Below, one piece after another: positions 13,311-22,184 of a stretch of DNA of 33,081 nucleotides; the first letter of the stretch is position 1, and each line of letters begins with the position of its first letter. The stretch covers positions 1-33,081 of the forward strand of contig CAKQMS010000033.1 in NCBI GenBank assembly GCA_934254985.1, in the 5' to 3' direction. The notes under the pieces were generated by a model. It was not told the DNA's origin and made no database searches. It saw nothing but the letters and a program-made list of their open reading frames with translations. The DNA is from an uncultured Prevotella sp. (GTDB lineage Bacteria > Bacteroidota > Bacteroidia > Bacteroidales > Bacteroidaceae). Made by a program: the position numbers and the translations under genes.

Positions 13311-14666
13311 ATGAAAAATATTACACTTGACACAAGTAAGGCTGCACAGTTTCTTAAAGCAGGTGCAGTAGAGGCTTACGAGCCTCAGGTAAAGGCCGCT
13401 CAAGAGGCCCTCGAGAATGGTACATGTCCAGGCAACGATTTCCTCGGCTGGTTGCATTTGCCATCTTCAATTTCAGCAGACTTCATCAAGCAGCTCCAGG
13501 ATTGCGCTAACGTATTGCGCGAGAACTGCGAAGTGGTAGTAGTAGCAGGTATCGGCGGTAGCTACCTCGGTGCACGTGCCGTTATCGAAGCTCTCAGCAA
13601 CTCGTTTGCTTGGCTTGTTAACGACAAGAAGAACCCAACAATCCTCTTTGCCGGCAACAACATCGGCGAAGACTATCTCTCAGAGCTTACTGCTTACCTC
13701 AAAGATAAGAAATTCGGTGTAATCAACATCTCTAAGTCGGGTACCACTACCGAGACAGCCCTCACATTCCGTTTGCTCAAGAAGCAATGCGAAGAGCAGC
13801 GTGGCAAAGACGAGGCTCGCAAGGTGATCGTTGCTGTGACAGACGCCAAGAAGGGTGCTGCCCGCACTTGCGCTGACAAGGAAGGATACACTTCGTTCAT
13901 CATCCCTGACAACGTAGGTGGTCGCTTCTCTGTTCTCACTCCAGTTGGTTTGTTGCCTATCGCATGCGCAGGCTTCGACATCAAGCAGCTCGTAGAGGGC
14001 GCTCAGAGCATGGAGAAGGCTTGTGGCAAGGACGTTCCATTCAGCGAGAACATCGCTGCCCAGTATGCAGCTACACGTAACGCTCTCTATGCAGAGGCTG
14101 GCAAGAAGATTGAAATCTTGGTTAACTATCAGCCAAAGCTCCACTTCATGAGCGAATGGTGGAAGCAGCTCTACGGCGAGAGCGAGGGTAAGGACGGCAA
14201 GGGTATTTTCCCTGCATCTTGCGACTTTACTACCGACCTTCACTCTATGGGTCAGTGGATTCAGGAAGGTGAGCGCACCATCTTCGAGACCGTGATCAGC
14301 ATCGAGAAGCCTAACCACACGCTCTTGTTCCCTAACGACGAAGAGAACCTCGATGGTTTGAACTTCCTCGTTGGCAAGCGCGTAGACGATGTTAACAAGA
14401 TGGCAGAGCTCGGCACTCGCTTGGCTCATGTTGACGGTGGTGTGCCTAACATGCGCGTTAGCATGCCTGAGCTCAACGAATACTACCTCGGTCAGGTAAT
14501 CTACTTCTTCGAGATTGCTTGCGGTATTAGCGGCAACCTCCTTGGTGTAAACCCATTCAACCAGCCAGGTGTAGAGGCTTACAAGAAGAACATGTTTGCG
14601 CTGCTCAACAAGCCTGGCTACGAGGCTGAGAGCAAAGCTATCAAAGAGCGTTTGGAGAACGAATAA
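13311..14666 (+). CDS. pgi: Glucose-6-phosphate isomerase
   Basis: 451 residues, the short bacterial form. It interconverts glucose-6-phosphate and fructose-6-phosphate. Both family signatures are present: [14 protein letters not shown] from residue 200, and [19 protein letters not shown] from residue 408. The phosphate-binding [10 protein letters not shown] lies near residue 142. The stop codon overlaps the start of the next gene (TAATG), which indicates translational coupling to the HAD phosphatase. Confidence 0.97.
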   Translation: MKNITLDTSKAAQFLKAGAVEAYEPQVKAAQEALENGTCPGNDFLGWLHLPSSISADFIKQLQDCANVLRENCEVVVVAGIGGSYLGARAVIEALSNSFAWLVNDKKNPTILFAGNNIGEDYLSELTAYLKDKKFGVINISKSGTTTETALTFRLLKKQCEEQRGKDEARKVIVAVTDAKKGAARTCADKEGYTSFIIPDNVGGRFSVLTPVGLLPIACAGFDIKQLVEGAQSMEKACGKDVPFSENIAAQYAATRNALYAEAGKKIEILVNYQPKLHFMSEWWKQLYGESEGKDGKGIFPASCDFTTDLHSMGQWIQEGERTIFETVISIEKPNHTLLFPNDEENLDGLNFLVGKRVDDVNKMAELGTRLAHVDGGVPNMRVSMPELNEYYLGQVIYFFEIACGISGNLLGVNPFNQPGVEAYKKNMFALLNKPGYEAESKAIKERLENE

Positions 14667-15382
14667 TGCAACAAGCAATAGATAAATACATTTCAGAACA
14701 CAGCCTTGGGGCATTCCGTCCCAAGGCTGTTCTCTTTGACATGGATGGTGTGCTATACAACAGCATGCCCAACCATGCTGTGGCTTGGCAAAAGTCGATG
14801 GAGCAGTTTGATATTCACATGACTGCCGACGACGCCTACGCTACAGAGGGAGCACGCGGCGTAGACACAATAAAGAAGATGGTGAAGGCGCAGCAGCATC
14901 GTGACATCGGCGAGGAGGAAGCACAGAGAATGTACGATGTAAAGACCTCGATATTCCACGAAATGCCTGTGGCTCAGATTTTTGATGGTGTGAAAGAGCT
15001 GATGCAGAAGATTAAGGATTGCGGAATGAAGATTGGTGTGGTGACAGGAAGCGGTCAGCGCCCTCTCATAGCTCGCCTTATCAACGACTTTGGCGATTTC
15101 ATAACAGAAGAACGTATCGTTACGGCCTACGACGTGAAAAATGGTAAGCCTGCGCCAGACCCTTATTTGATGGGAATGCAGAAGGTGGGCACAACACCTT
15201 GCGAGACTATCGTGGTGGAGAATGCTCCACTCGGCGTAAAGGCAGGAGTGGCGGCAGGAAGCTTTACGATAGCCGTAAACAGCGGTCCACTACCCGACTC
15301 TGCTTTGGCTGAGCAAGGTGCCAACATCGTGATGCCAAACATAAAATATCTCGCCGACCATTGGCACGAGATAGTGAGATAA
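14666..15382 (+). CDS. HAD-superfamily hydrolase, beta-phosphoglucomutase-like
   Basis: 238 residues. HAD motif I is FDMDGVL with nucleophile D25 and acid/base D27, followed by a helical cap with GARGVDTIKKM. Motif II is VVTGSG, motif III is the K of GKPAPDP, and motif IV is VVENAPLG, where the usual acidic pair (ED) reads EN. The E remains, and some active members vary here. It is likely a sugar-phosphate phosphatase or phosphoglucomutase; overlap with pgi supports a hexose-phosphate substrate, but the exact reaction cannot be told. It starts within the pgi stop codon. Confidence 0.88.
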   Translation: MQQAIDKYISEHSLGAFRPKAVLFDMDGVLYNSMPNHAVAWQKSMEQFDIHMTADDAYATEGARGVDTIKKMVKAQQHRDIGEEEAQRMYDVKTSIFHEMPVAQIFDGVKELMQKIKDCGMKIGVVTGSGQRPLIARLINDFGDFITEERIVTAYDVKNGKPAPDPYLMGMQKVGTTPCETIVVENAPLGVKAGVAAGSFTIAVNSGPLPDSALAEQGANIVMPNIKYLADHWHEIVR

Positions 15383-15417
15383 TCCAATTTCTACTAACCT
15401 AAACAATTTCAGATTCT

Positions 15418-17652
15418 ATGCGAAAACTACTATTAGCATTTTTCTGCTTATTTACTATTGTGGCTAATGCCACTCCTATAGACGAACTCCTGGAGCGTAT
15501 TGACAAGGGAGCATCGAAGAAATTTAAGATTGAATTGCGCCAATCAGCCAACGACTTCTTTGAACTCGACCAAGCAGGAGGCAAAGTTGTGGTGAGGGGC
15601 AATTCGTGGGTGAATATTGCTACAGGCATTAACTGGTATCTGAAATACAACTGCGGAATACACCTGACATGGGGAAACATGAAGGCGCAGTTGCCAGCAG
15701 CGTTGCCTAAAGTAAAGGCAAAGGAACGCCACGAAACAAACATGAAGATGAGATATTGCTTCAATTATTGCACATTCTCATACTCCATGGCTTTCTGGGA
15801 TTGGCAACGTTGGCAAGAAGAGATAGACTGGATGGCGCTGCACGGAGTAAACATGCCGCTTGCCATAGTGGGCACAGAATGCGTGTGGAGAAACATGCTG
15901 CTGAAGATGGGCTATTCGGAAGACGAAGTGGGAGAGTTTATTGCAGGTCCTGCTTTCTTGGCTTGGTGGGAGATGAACAACCTTGAAGGTTGGGGCGGTC
16001 CGCTGCCAATGTCGTGGTATCGTCAGCAAGAAGCCTTGCAGAAGAATATCCTAAAGAGAATGAAGCAGCTCGGCATGGAACCAGTATTGCCTGGCTACAG
16101 CGGAATGATGCCTCATGACGCTAAGCAGAAACTTGGTCTCGACGTTTCGGATGGTGGCACATGGAATGGATACGTGCGCCCATCAAACCTCATGCCTACC
16201 GACAAGAGGTTTGGTGAAGTGGCTGATGCTTACTATGCTGAGCTGACAAAGCTGTATGGTAAGTCGAAATATTATTCTATGGACCCATTCCACGAAAGCA
16301 ACGACGACGCAACAATCGACTATGCTAAGGCTGGCAAAGCTGTGATGGATGCTATGAAGCGCACCAACAAGGAGGCTAAATGGGTGGTGCAAGGATGGAC
16401 TGAGAACCCTCGCCCACAGATGATGGCAGACCTAAAGAATGGCGACATCGTGATATTAGACCTATTCTCGGAATGTCGCCCAATGTTTGGCATTCCTTCT
16501 ATCTGGAAGCGAGAGAATGGCTACGATGGTCATTCGTGGATGTTTTGCATGCTCGAGAACTTCGGTGGCAACATAGGTTTGCATGGTCGCATGGATCAGC
16601 TGCTCAACAACTATAAACTTGCTCGAAATGGCAAATGGACGCAGACAATGACAGGCACAGGATTCACCATGGAGGGAACAGAAAACAACCCGGTGATGTT
16701 TGAACTGATGAGCGAACTGCCTTGGCTTGCCGATGTGCCAACAAAGGAGCAATGGGTGAAGAAATATATTGTGGCTCGATATGGAAAACACGATGCTGAC
16801 ATAGAAAAGGCGTGGATGATATTGGCAGAGTCAATATACAACTGTCCGCTTGGCAACAATCAGCAAGGTCCTCACGAGAGTATTTTCTGCGGTCGTCCAG
16901 GACTGAACAACTTCCAAGTTAAGAGTTGGTCGAAGATGAGAAACTACTACGACCCTGAAGATACTAAGCAGGCGGCAAGGCTGATGCTTGCTGCTGCCGA
17001 CAGAATGAAGGGCAACGACAACTATCTGCACGACCTTGTAGACATAACTCGCCAGGCGCTTGCCGACCAAGGACGAAGACAGTATCTAAAGACTATTGCT
17101 GACTATAACGCCTTTGCACGCAAAGACTTCCGTAAAGATGCCGACAGATTCTTGAAGATGATAATGATGCAAGATTCGCTCTTAGGCACTCGCACAGAGT
17201 TCCGCCTGGGCAGATGGACGCAGCAGGCTCGAAACCTTGGCAACACAGCTAAAGAGAAAGAACTGTATGAATGGAATGCTCGTGTGCAGATAACGACATG
17301 GGGCAACAGAGTGTGTGCCGACAAGGGCGGACTGCGCGACTATGCGAACAAGGAATGGCAAGGACTATTGAAAGACTTCTATTATAATAGGTGGAAAATA
17401 TATTTCGACGCTTTAGAGAAACAAATGGCAGACGACACAAAGCCTAACTACGAAGCTTTGGGCGGCGGAAAGAATGCCAACAAGACATCGTCGGAACTAT
17501 TTGCAATGGCTCTGCCTCATGGTCCGGAGATTGACTGGTACGCAATAGAAGAACCATGGACGCTACAGCATAATCAATATTCATCTAAGGCCGTTGGCAA
17601 CGCGGTGGAAATGGCAAGAATGGCTATGAAGATGATTGCTGACGGGGAGTAA
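15418..17652 (+). CDS. Alpha-N-acetylglucosaminidase, GH89
   Basis: 744 residues with an N-terminal signal peptide (MRKLLLAFFCLFTIVANATP), so it is exported to the periplasm or cell surface. The three-part NAGLU layout is visible: a small N-terminal alpha/beta domain (about 20-105), a catalytic barrel from MRYCFNYCTFSYS (about 111) onward, and a helical C-terminal domain. Likely catalytic glutamates are E293 (DPFHESND) and E419 (GTGFTMEGTENNP), matching the E316 and E446 regions of human NAGLU. GH89 enzymes release terminal alpha-GlcNAc, as in heparan sulfate or class III gastric mucin O-glycans. It sits 35 bp after the HAD gene and 46 bp before an HGSNAT-like gene. No SusC/SusD pair is nearby. 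Confidence 0.95.
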   Translation: MRKLLLAFFCLFTIVANATPIDELLERIDKGASKKFKIELRQSANDFFELDQAGGKVVVRGNSWVNIATGINWYLKYNCGIHLTWGNMKAQLPAALPKVKAKERHETNMKMRYCFNYCTFSYSMAFWDWQRWQEEIDWMALHGVNMPLAIVGTECVWRNMLLKMGYSEDEVGEFIAGPAFLAWWEMNNLEGWGGPLPMSWYRQQEALQKNILKRMKQLGMEPVLPGYSGMMPHDAKQKLGLDVSDGGTWNGYVRPSNLMPTDKRFGEVADAYYAELTKLYGKSKYYSMDPFHESNDDATIDYAKAGKAVMDAMKRTNKEAKWVVQGWTENPRPQMMADLKNGDIVILDLFSECRPMFGIPSIWKRENGYDGHSWMFCMLENFGGNIGLHGRMDQLLNNYKLARNGKWTQTMTGTGFTMEGTENNPVMFELMSELPWLADVPTKEQWVKKYIVARYGKHDADIEKAWMILAESIYNCPLGNNQQGPHESIFCGRPGLNNFQVKSWSKMRNYYDPEDTKQAARLMLAAADRMKGNDNYLHDLVDITRQALADQGRRQYLKTIADYNAFARKDFRKDADRFLKMIMMQDSLLGTRTEFRLGRWTQQARNLGNTAKEKELYEWNARVQITTWGNRVCADKGGLRDYANKEWQGLLKDFYYNRWKIYFDALEKQMADDTKPNYEALGGGKNANKTSSELFAMALPHGPEIDWYAIEEPWTLQHNQYSSKAVGNAVEMARMAMKMIADGE

Positions 17653-17670
17653 AAGGAGACTATTTCGGAA

Positions 17671-17694
17671 GTAAAAGAGATTAAAAGACAAGAA
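17671..17694. repeat. Short repeat shared with the pgi upstream region
   Basis: GTAAAAGAGATTAAAAGACA and the next bases match 13264-13287 with few differences, and partly match 25601-25614. It lies just before the HGSNAT-like gene. Confidence 0.45.
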
Positions 17695-17698
17695 GCTT

Positions 17699-18823
17699 AT
17701 GAATAACAATATTTCTGCCCAGCCCAAACGACTGATGGCTGTCGACATACTAAGAGGAATGACCGTGATGCTCATGATAATGGTGAACAACGGAGCAGGA
17801 AAGGAAATCTTCGTAACACTACAGCATTCGAAATGGAATGGAATGACACCATGCGACCTTGTGTTTCCTTTCTTCCTATTTATAATGGGTTTCTCGATAT
17901 TCTTGAGTTTAAAGAAGTCGAACTTCACATGGTCGGCGGCAATAGCAAAGAAGATTGCCAAGCGAACAATCTTGCTGTTTGTGATTGGCTTGCTGATAAA
18001 CTGGCTCGGCATGGCTTCGTCGGGCAAAGCCACCGACATAGAGCATCTGAGAATATGGGGAGTGATGCAACGATTGGCTCTGTGCTATTGCGCTGTTTCG
18101 ATTATGGCAATAGCAATTCCGCAGCGAATGTTCAAGATGATTGCTTTTGCGCTATTGGCAATATACGGAGTGATTCTGATTGTTGGCAACGGATATGCAG
18201 AAGATTCAGCTATAAACTGCTTGTCACAAGCCGACAACTGGCTATTTGGTAGCGACCATCTATACAAGAAGAGCCCTGTAGACCCCGAAGGATTTGTAAG
18301 CACAATATCGGCAATAGCACATACGATGATTGGTTTTATCTGTGGAAAAGTTGCCACTTCGTCACCATCATTGAAGACACATGGCGACAAGGCGCTGTGG
18401 CTGATGGTGGCAGGAGCAATGATAGGAGTATGCGGATGGTTGCTGTCGTTTGGTTTGCCATTGAACAAGCGAATATGGAGTCCAAGCTATGTGTTGGCAA
18501 CATGCGGAATGGCAGCTATGGCGTTAGGATTGATAGTGTATTTCGTAGATATGCGTAGCGACAGCAAACAAGGTAAAGCCATGAAGATGTGGGTAACACT
18601 ATCTGTGGCTTTCGGCATGAATCCCCTATTCCTATATGTGGCAAGCGACGTGATAAACATAGCTTTCAAAGTATTTGGTATAAGCGATGGCGCTTACCAA
18701 GCTGCCCTTGCAATTATTGGCAACGGATATTGGGCGTCGGTGGTTTATAGTGTGATGTTTGTAGCCATTCATGCTGTAATGGCTATGTGGCTATGGAAGA
18801 AAAAGATTTTTATTAAGCTGTAA
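17699..18823 (+). CDS. HGSNAT-like membrane acetyltransferase (COG4299/DUF5009)
   Basis: A 374-residue multi-pass membrane protein with roughly ten hydrophobic segments. It opens with RLMAVDILRGMTV, the RxxxxDxxRG motif of this transmembrane acyltransferase family. H43 in LQHSKWNGMTPCDLVFPFF aligns with the catalytic histidine of human heparan-alpha-glucosaminide N-acetyltransferase (KHAPWNGLTVADLVMPW region). Human HGSNAT moves an acetyl group from cytosolic acetyl-CoA across the membrane onto terminal glucosamine. Here the gene directly follows a NAGLU homologue, the next enzyme of the human heparan pathway, so a linked acetylation-then-hydrolysis scheme is inferred. A family A repeat separates it from convergent hslR. 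Confidence 0.88.
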   Translation: MNNNISAQPKRLMAVDILRGMTVMLMIMVNNGAGKEIFVTLQHSKWNGMTPCDLVFPFFLFIMGFSIFLSLKKSNFTWSAAIAKKIAKRTILLFVIGLLINWLGMASSGKATDIEHLRIWGVMQRLALCYCAVSIMAIAIPQRMFKMIAFALLAIYGVILIVGNGYAEDSAINCLSQADNWLFGSDHLYKKSPVDPEGFVSTISAIAHTMIGFICGKVATSSPSLKTHGDKALWLMVAGAMIGVCGWLLSFGLPLNKRIWSPSYVLATCGMAAMALGLIVYFVDMRSDSKQGKAMKMWVTLSVAFGMNPLFLYVASDVINIAFKVFGISDGAYQAALAIIGNGYWASVVYSVMFVAIHAVMAMWLWKKKIFIKL

Positions 18824-18828
18824 GATAA

Positions 18829-18952
18829 GTGAAGAGTGAAGAGAGAAGAGAGAAGAGTGAAGAGTGAAGAATCAAATAGTCCATTTGGCTATATAATTCT
18901 TCACTCTTCTCTCTTCACTCTTCACTTAAATTCTTCACTCTTCACTCTCTTC
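18829..18952. repeat. Inverted repeat, 7-nt purine period (family A), HGSNAT/hslR
   Basis: The left arm GTGAAGAGTGAAGAGAGAAG runs from 18829, the core contains TCAAATAG and GGCTATAT, and the right arm is built on TTCTTCACTCTTCTCTCTTC units. The right arm runs into hslR: bases 18935-18952 encode its last five residues and stop codon. Confidence 0.8.
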
Positions 18953-19357
18953 GTCCCAATCTTCATCGAAATCGAAGAATTCAGGTTCTACAAAGGCATC
19001 GAGAGCACGACGCTCCTTCTTTGTAGGACGACCAGTACCCCTTGCTCTATCAACGAAACCGCTGATACGGCTCATTTCAAGCAATTCATACTGCTTAGGA
19101 TCGGTGACATTCTCATAGATTTCAGGAATGAGCTTTGCGCCCACACGCTGTTCTATGGTTTTAAGCACCTTGAAAGAATAGGTAATAGGTGGTTTCTTGA
19201 CGCTCACCACATCGCCAACCTTCACGCTGCGCGAAGGCTTCATGTTGACACCTCCGATAGTAACTCTACCATTCTTGCAGGCATCAGAAGCTATAGAGCG
19301 AGTTTTGAAAATACGAGCAGCCCAAAGCCACTTATCGATTCTTGCTGTTTCAGCCAT
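18935..19357 (-). CDS. hslR: S4-domain RNA-binding protein, Hsp15-like
   Basis: 140 residues. The S4 RNA-binding fold covers about residues 5-65 (RIDKWLWAARIFKTRSIASDACKNGRVTIGG..., then KVGDVV), the hallmark of Hsp15, which binds 50S subunits carrying a stalled nascent chain and helps recycle them. A basic stretch (GRPTKKERRALDAF near 108-122) and an acidic tail follow. The final EESEE and stop codon are written in a family A repeat arm, so the tail has been altered by the repeat. The ATG directly follows the stop codon of pth, so the two are co-transcribed in a ribosome-rescue-themed operon. Confidence 0.9.
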   Translation of the reverse strand: MAETARIDKWLWAARIFKTRSIASDACKNGRVTIGGVNMKPSRSVKVGDVVSVKKPPITYSFKVLKTIEQRVGAKLIPEIYENVTDPKQYELLEMSRISGFVDRARGTGRPTKKERRALDAFVEPEFFDFDEDWDEESEE

Positions 19358-19930
19358 TTATTTCTTTCCGAGTTTATTAAACTGATTCATTGTGATGTCG
19401 ATTCCTGCAAGCACGAAACTCTTTATTATTTCGCATGCAGTATCGATGCTTGGCTGCAGAGTGTTCATATCGTCGGCTGTGTATTTACCCAACACCCAGT
19501 CAATCTGTCCACCCTTAGGATAATCGTTGCCAATACCCATACGCAGGCGAGGATAGTCTTGACCAATAAGCTGCTGGATGTGTCCCAAACCATTATGTCC
19601 ACCATTGCTGCCATTAGCCTTTAGACGAAAAGCGCCCAAAGGCAAAGCAATATCATCGGAAATGACAAGCAGTCGTTTGCTGTCTATGTTCTCCTTGCCG
19701 AGCCAATAGCGCACGGCATTACCGCTGAGATTCATAAACGTGGTAGGTTTCAACAATATCACCTTACGTCCCTTGATGGAAGTTTCGGCAACGAAACCAT
19801 AACGCTTGTCCTGAAAACTAATATTGGACGCTTTAGCAAAAGCGTCCAATACCATAAAACCAGTATTGTGGCGGGTATTAGCGTATTCATCGCCAGGGTT
19901 GCCCAAACCACAAATAAGAAATTTATCCAT
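19358..19930 (-). CDS. pth: Peptidyl-tRNA hydrolase
   Basis: 190 residues. It frees tRNA from peptidyl-tRNA that drops off ribosomes. [17 protein letters not shown] holds N11 and catalytic H21; TFMNLSG gives N67, [10 protein letters not shown] gives D93 and GGHNGL gives N113, matching E. coli N10, H20, N68, D93 and N114. It lies 5 bp after the L25 gene and abuts hslR, the usual ctc-pth pairing extended by the rescue factor. Confidence 0.97.
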   Translation of the reverse strand: MDKFLICGLGNPGDEYANTRHNTGFMVLDAFAKASNISFQDKRYGFVAETSIKGRKVILLKPTTFMNLSGNAVRYWLGKENIDSKRLLVISDDIALPLGAFRLKANGSNGGHNGLGHIQQLIGQDYPRLRMGIGNDYPKGGQIDWVLGKYTADDMNTLQPSIDTACEIIKSFVLAGIDITMNQFNKLGKK

Positions 19931-19935
19931 TCAAA

Positions 19936-20541
19936 TTAGTTAGCTGCTGCAGCTGCGGCTGCGGCTGCCTGCTGAGCTGCACGTGTCATCTTGATAGAGC
20001 AAACGATAACCTCCTTAGGAGTAGCAATCTCAAGACCTTCGAAGCTAAGCTCACCAACCTTGATGCTCTTACCAATCTTCAAAGCAGTAACATCAACATC
20101 GAGGTGCTCAGGAATCTGCTGGAATGGAGCAGTAACGTTGATCTTACGGATAGAGAGGTTCATACGACCACCATCACGTACACCCTGTGCCAAACCTACG
20201 AGCTTAACAGGAATACCAACAGTTACAGGCTTAGACTCGTTGATCTCGTAGAAGTCTACGTGAAGAAGAGCGTCTGATACTGGGTGGAACTGCTGCTCAC
20301 GCATAACTGCTGTGTGCTCTTCGCCTTCGATGTTAAGACGGATGATGTAGATGTGAGGAGTGTAGATTACCTTACGGAGTTCAGCCATAGGAATAGCGAA
20401 AGAGAATGCAACTGGATTGCCGTTCTCGTCCTTCTTCTCACCATAGAGGTTACATGGAACCAATCCCTCCTTACGGAGAGCCTTAGAAGCTTTCTTGCCA
20501 AGGTCTGTACGCTTCTGACCTGTCAATGTAAATTCTTTCAT
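19936..20541 (-). CDS. rplY: Ribosomal protein L25/Ctc
   Basis: 201 residues, the long Ctc form, which binds 5S rRNA with an N-terminal L25 domain (about 1-95: GKKASKALRKEGLVPCNLYG) and carries a beta-rich C-terminal domain (about 100-185). It ends in an unusual run of alanines (about 190-200, broken only near AAQQAAAA), followed by Asn. The tail is probably disordered or helical and not needed for rRNA binding. First gene of the L25-pth-hslR operon. Confidence 0.96.
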   Translation of the reverse strand: MKEFTLTGQKRTDLGKKASKALRKEGLVPCNLYGEKKDENGNPVAFSFAIPMAELRKVIYTPHIYIIRLNIEGEEHTAVMREQQFHPVSDALLHVDFYEINESKPVTVGIPVKLVGLAQGVRDGGRMNLSIRKINVTAPFQQIPEHLDVDVTALKIGKSIKVGELSFEGLEIATPKEVIVCSIKMTRAAQQAAAAAAAAAN

Positions 20542-20628
20542 TTTGTTTTTTTGTGTTACTATAAATTAAATCGCATTATTAATTCGCCATCACACAAAGA
20601 TGCGTTTAAGCGTCTTAAAAAGTGGGTG

Positions 20629-20636
20629 CAAAGGTA
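20629..20636 (-). promoter_or_regulatory. Promoter -7 element for the L25 operon
   Basis: Reads TACCTTTG on the minus strand, giving a leader of about 80 nt. The -33 position reads TTTCG, a near match. Confidence 0.5.
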
Positions 20637-20752
20637 CTAATATTTCTCAATATACGAAAGTTATTCAGCGAAAAAATACTTTTCTATGCATAAAAATCAG
20701 TAAATCTTATGTTTTTCTATAGCTATTTCTTGCATGAAATAGTTTTTTTGAC

Positions 20753-20760
20753 TAATTTTG
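20753..20760 (+). promoter_or_regulatory. Promoter -7 element for nusB
   Basis: TAATTTTG matches TAnnTTTG, with CTTG (20729-20732) 20 nt upstream as an imperfect -33 element. Confidence 0.55.
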
Positions 20761-20832
20761 CAGCCTAAAGTAGCGTGTACGCATATATAAAATATGTATA
20801 TAGCGCTCAATAACAATTCAAATTAGGGTATA

Positions 20833-21780
20833 ATGATCAATAGGGAATTAATAAGAACTAAGGTTCTCCAGTTAACCTACGCATACTATCAAAACGGAAA
20901 CAAGAACATGGATAATGCTGAAAAGGAATTGCTTTTCAGCCTATCAAAGGCATACGACCTTTATAACTACTTGCTCGACCTCATCGTGGCAATAAACCGC
21001 GAAGAGAGACGTCGTGTGGATATTGCTGCACAAAGAGCTGCTCGCGAGGGTACACAGATGCCTTCTACAAAATTCGTAGACAACAAGTTCGCCTTGCAAC
21101 TCGAGGAGAACAATATGCTATGCGAATTTCTTGAAGATAAGAAGCTAAACTGGGAAGACAACATAGAGTTTATTCGCAAGATGTGTCAGCAGATTGAGCA
21201 GAGCGAGACTTACAAAGAGTATATCGCTACTCCAACTTCTGACTATGAAGCCGACCGCGAGGTATGGCGCAAGCTTTATCGCCAGCTCATTCAGGAGAAC
21301 GAAGACCTCGATTCTATTCTTGAAGAGAAGAGTCTTTATTGGAACGACGACAAGGAAATCGTTGATACATTCGTATTGAAAACCATTAAGCGCTTCGATC
21401 CTGAAAAGAAAGACAAACAGGAACTTCTTCCTGAGTTTAAGGATATGGAGGACAAGGAGTTTGCACAGAAGCTATTCCGTAGCACCATTCTCAACGCTGA
21501 CCAGTATCAGCGCTTGATGAGCGAGTCTACACGCAACTGGGATTTCTCTCGTTTGGCTTATATGGATGTGGTTATCATGCAGATTGCCATTGCAGAGATG
21601 CTCAACTTCCCTGCTATTCCTGTTAGCGTAACCATTAATGAGTATGTAGAGTTGGCAAAGCTTTATAGCACTCCACGTAGCGGAAGCTACATCAATGGTA
21701 TGCTCGACAACATAGCTCGCAACCTTGTAGAGAGCGGACAGCTACTCAAGAAGGTTAATCCTGCCAAGGGTGCGGAATAA
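20833..21780 (+). CDS. nusB: Transcription antitermination factor NusB, long form
   Basis: 315 residues, about twice the E. coli length (139), as is usual in Bacteroidetes. The C-terminal part (about 195-305) is the NusB fold: FAQKLFRSTILNADQYQRLM, then WDFSRLAYMDVVIMQIAIAEML, INEYVELAKLYSTPRSGSYINGMLDNIA. The N-terminal half starts like NusB as well (INRELIRTKVLQLTYAY) and then carries a charged helical insertion. NusB with S10 (NusE) binds boxA RNA for antitermination of rRNA operons. First gene of a group with yajC, ybbR and coaE. Confidence 0.95.
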   Translation: MINRELIRTKVLQLTYAYYQNGNKNMDNAEKELLFSLSKAYDLYNYLLDLIVAINREERRRVDIAAQRAAREGTQMPSTKFVDNKFALQLEENNMLCEFLEDKKLNWEDNIEFIRKMCQQIEQSETYKEYIATPTSDYEADREVWRKLYRQLIQENEDLDSILEEKSLYWNDDKEIVDTFVLKTIKRFDPEKKDKQELLPEFKDMEDKEFAQKLFRSTILNADQYQRLMSESTRNWDFSRLAYMDVVIMQIAIAEMLNFPAIPVSVTINEYVELAKLYSTPRSGSYINGMLDNIARNLVESGQLLKKVNPAKGAE

Positions 21781-21854
21781 ACCATATTGATAAAATACAA
21801 GCATCTATTAGTAATTATACGTATCAAAACAGTAAACACTAAAAGCATAACAAT

Positions 21855-22181
21855 ATGACAACAATTTTATTGGCTGCTCAGGCAGCACAGCAAGGCGGCA
21901 GCATGTCGGGCATGCTCATCATGATGGTGGCAATCTTCGCCATAATGTATTTCTTGATGATTCGCCCTCAGCAGAAGCAGCAGAAAAAGATACGTGAGTT
22001 CCAAAACTCACTCGAAAAAGGTTCTAAGGTTCTCGTTGGCGGTGGCATCCATGGCACAGTTCGCAGCGTAGACCTCGCAGCAGGAACTATCGATGTTGAA
22101 ATTGCTTCTGGCACAGTAATAACAGTTGAAAAGACTTCTGTTTTTGCTTCAGCACAGGACGCTACCGGCACCAAGGCCTAA
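21855..22181 (+). CDS. yajC: Preprotein translocase accessory subunit YajC
   Basis: 108 residues. One membrane segment (about 19-36, MLIMMVAIFAIMYFLMI) is followed by the signature RPQQKQQKKIREFQNSL and a small cytosolic beta domain (VLVGGGIHGTVRSVD...GTVITVEK). It partners SecDF at the SecYEG translocon. It lies 74 bp after nusB and 3 bp before the YbbR-like gene. Confidence 0.96.
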   Translation: MTTILLAAQAAQQGGSMSGMLIMMVAIFAIMYFLMIRPQQKQQKKIREFQNSLEKGSKVLVGGGIHGTVRSVDLAAGTIDVEIASGTVITVEKTSVFASAQDATGTKA

Positions 22182-22184
22182 GAA

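Noticed and set aside
13680..14714. 344-codon minus-strand frame opposite pgi
   Set aside because: Shadow frame caused by the codon bias of pgi, which has both family signatures.
18836..19624. 262-codon plus-strand frame opposite hslR and pth
   Set aside because: It begins in the repeat and runs antisense to two well-identified genes.
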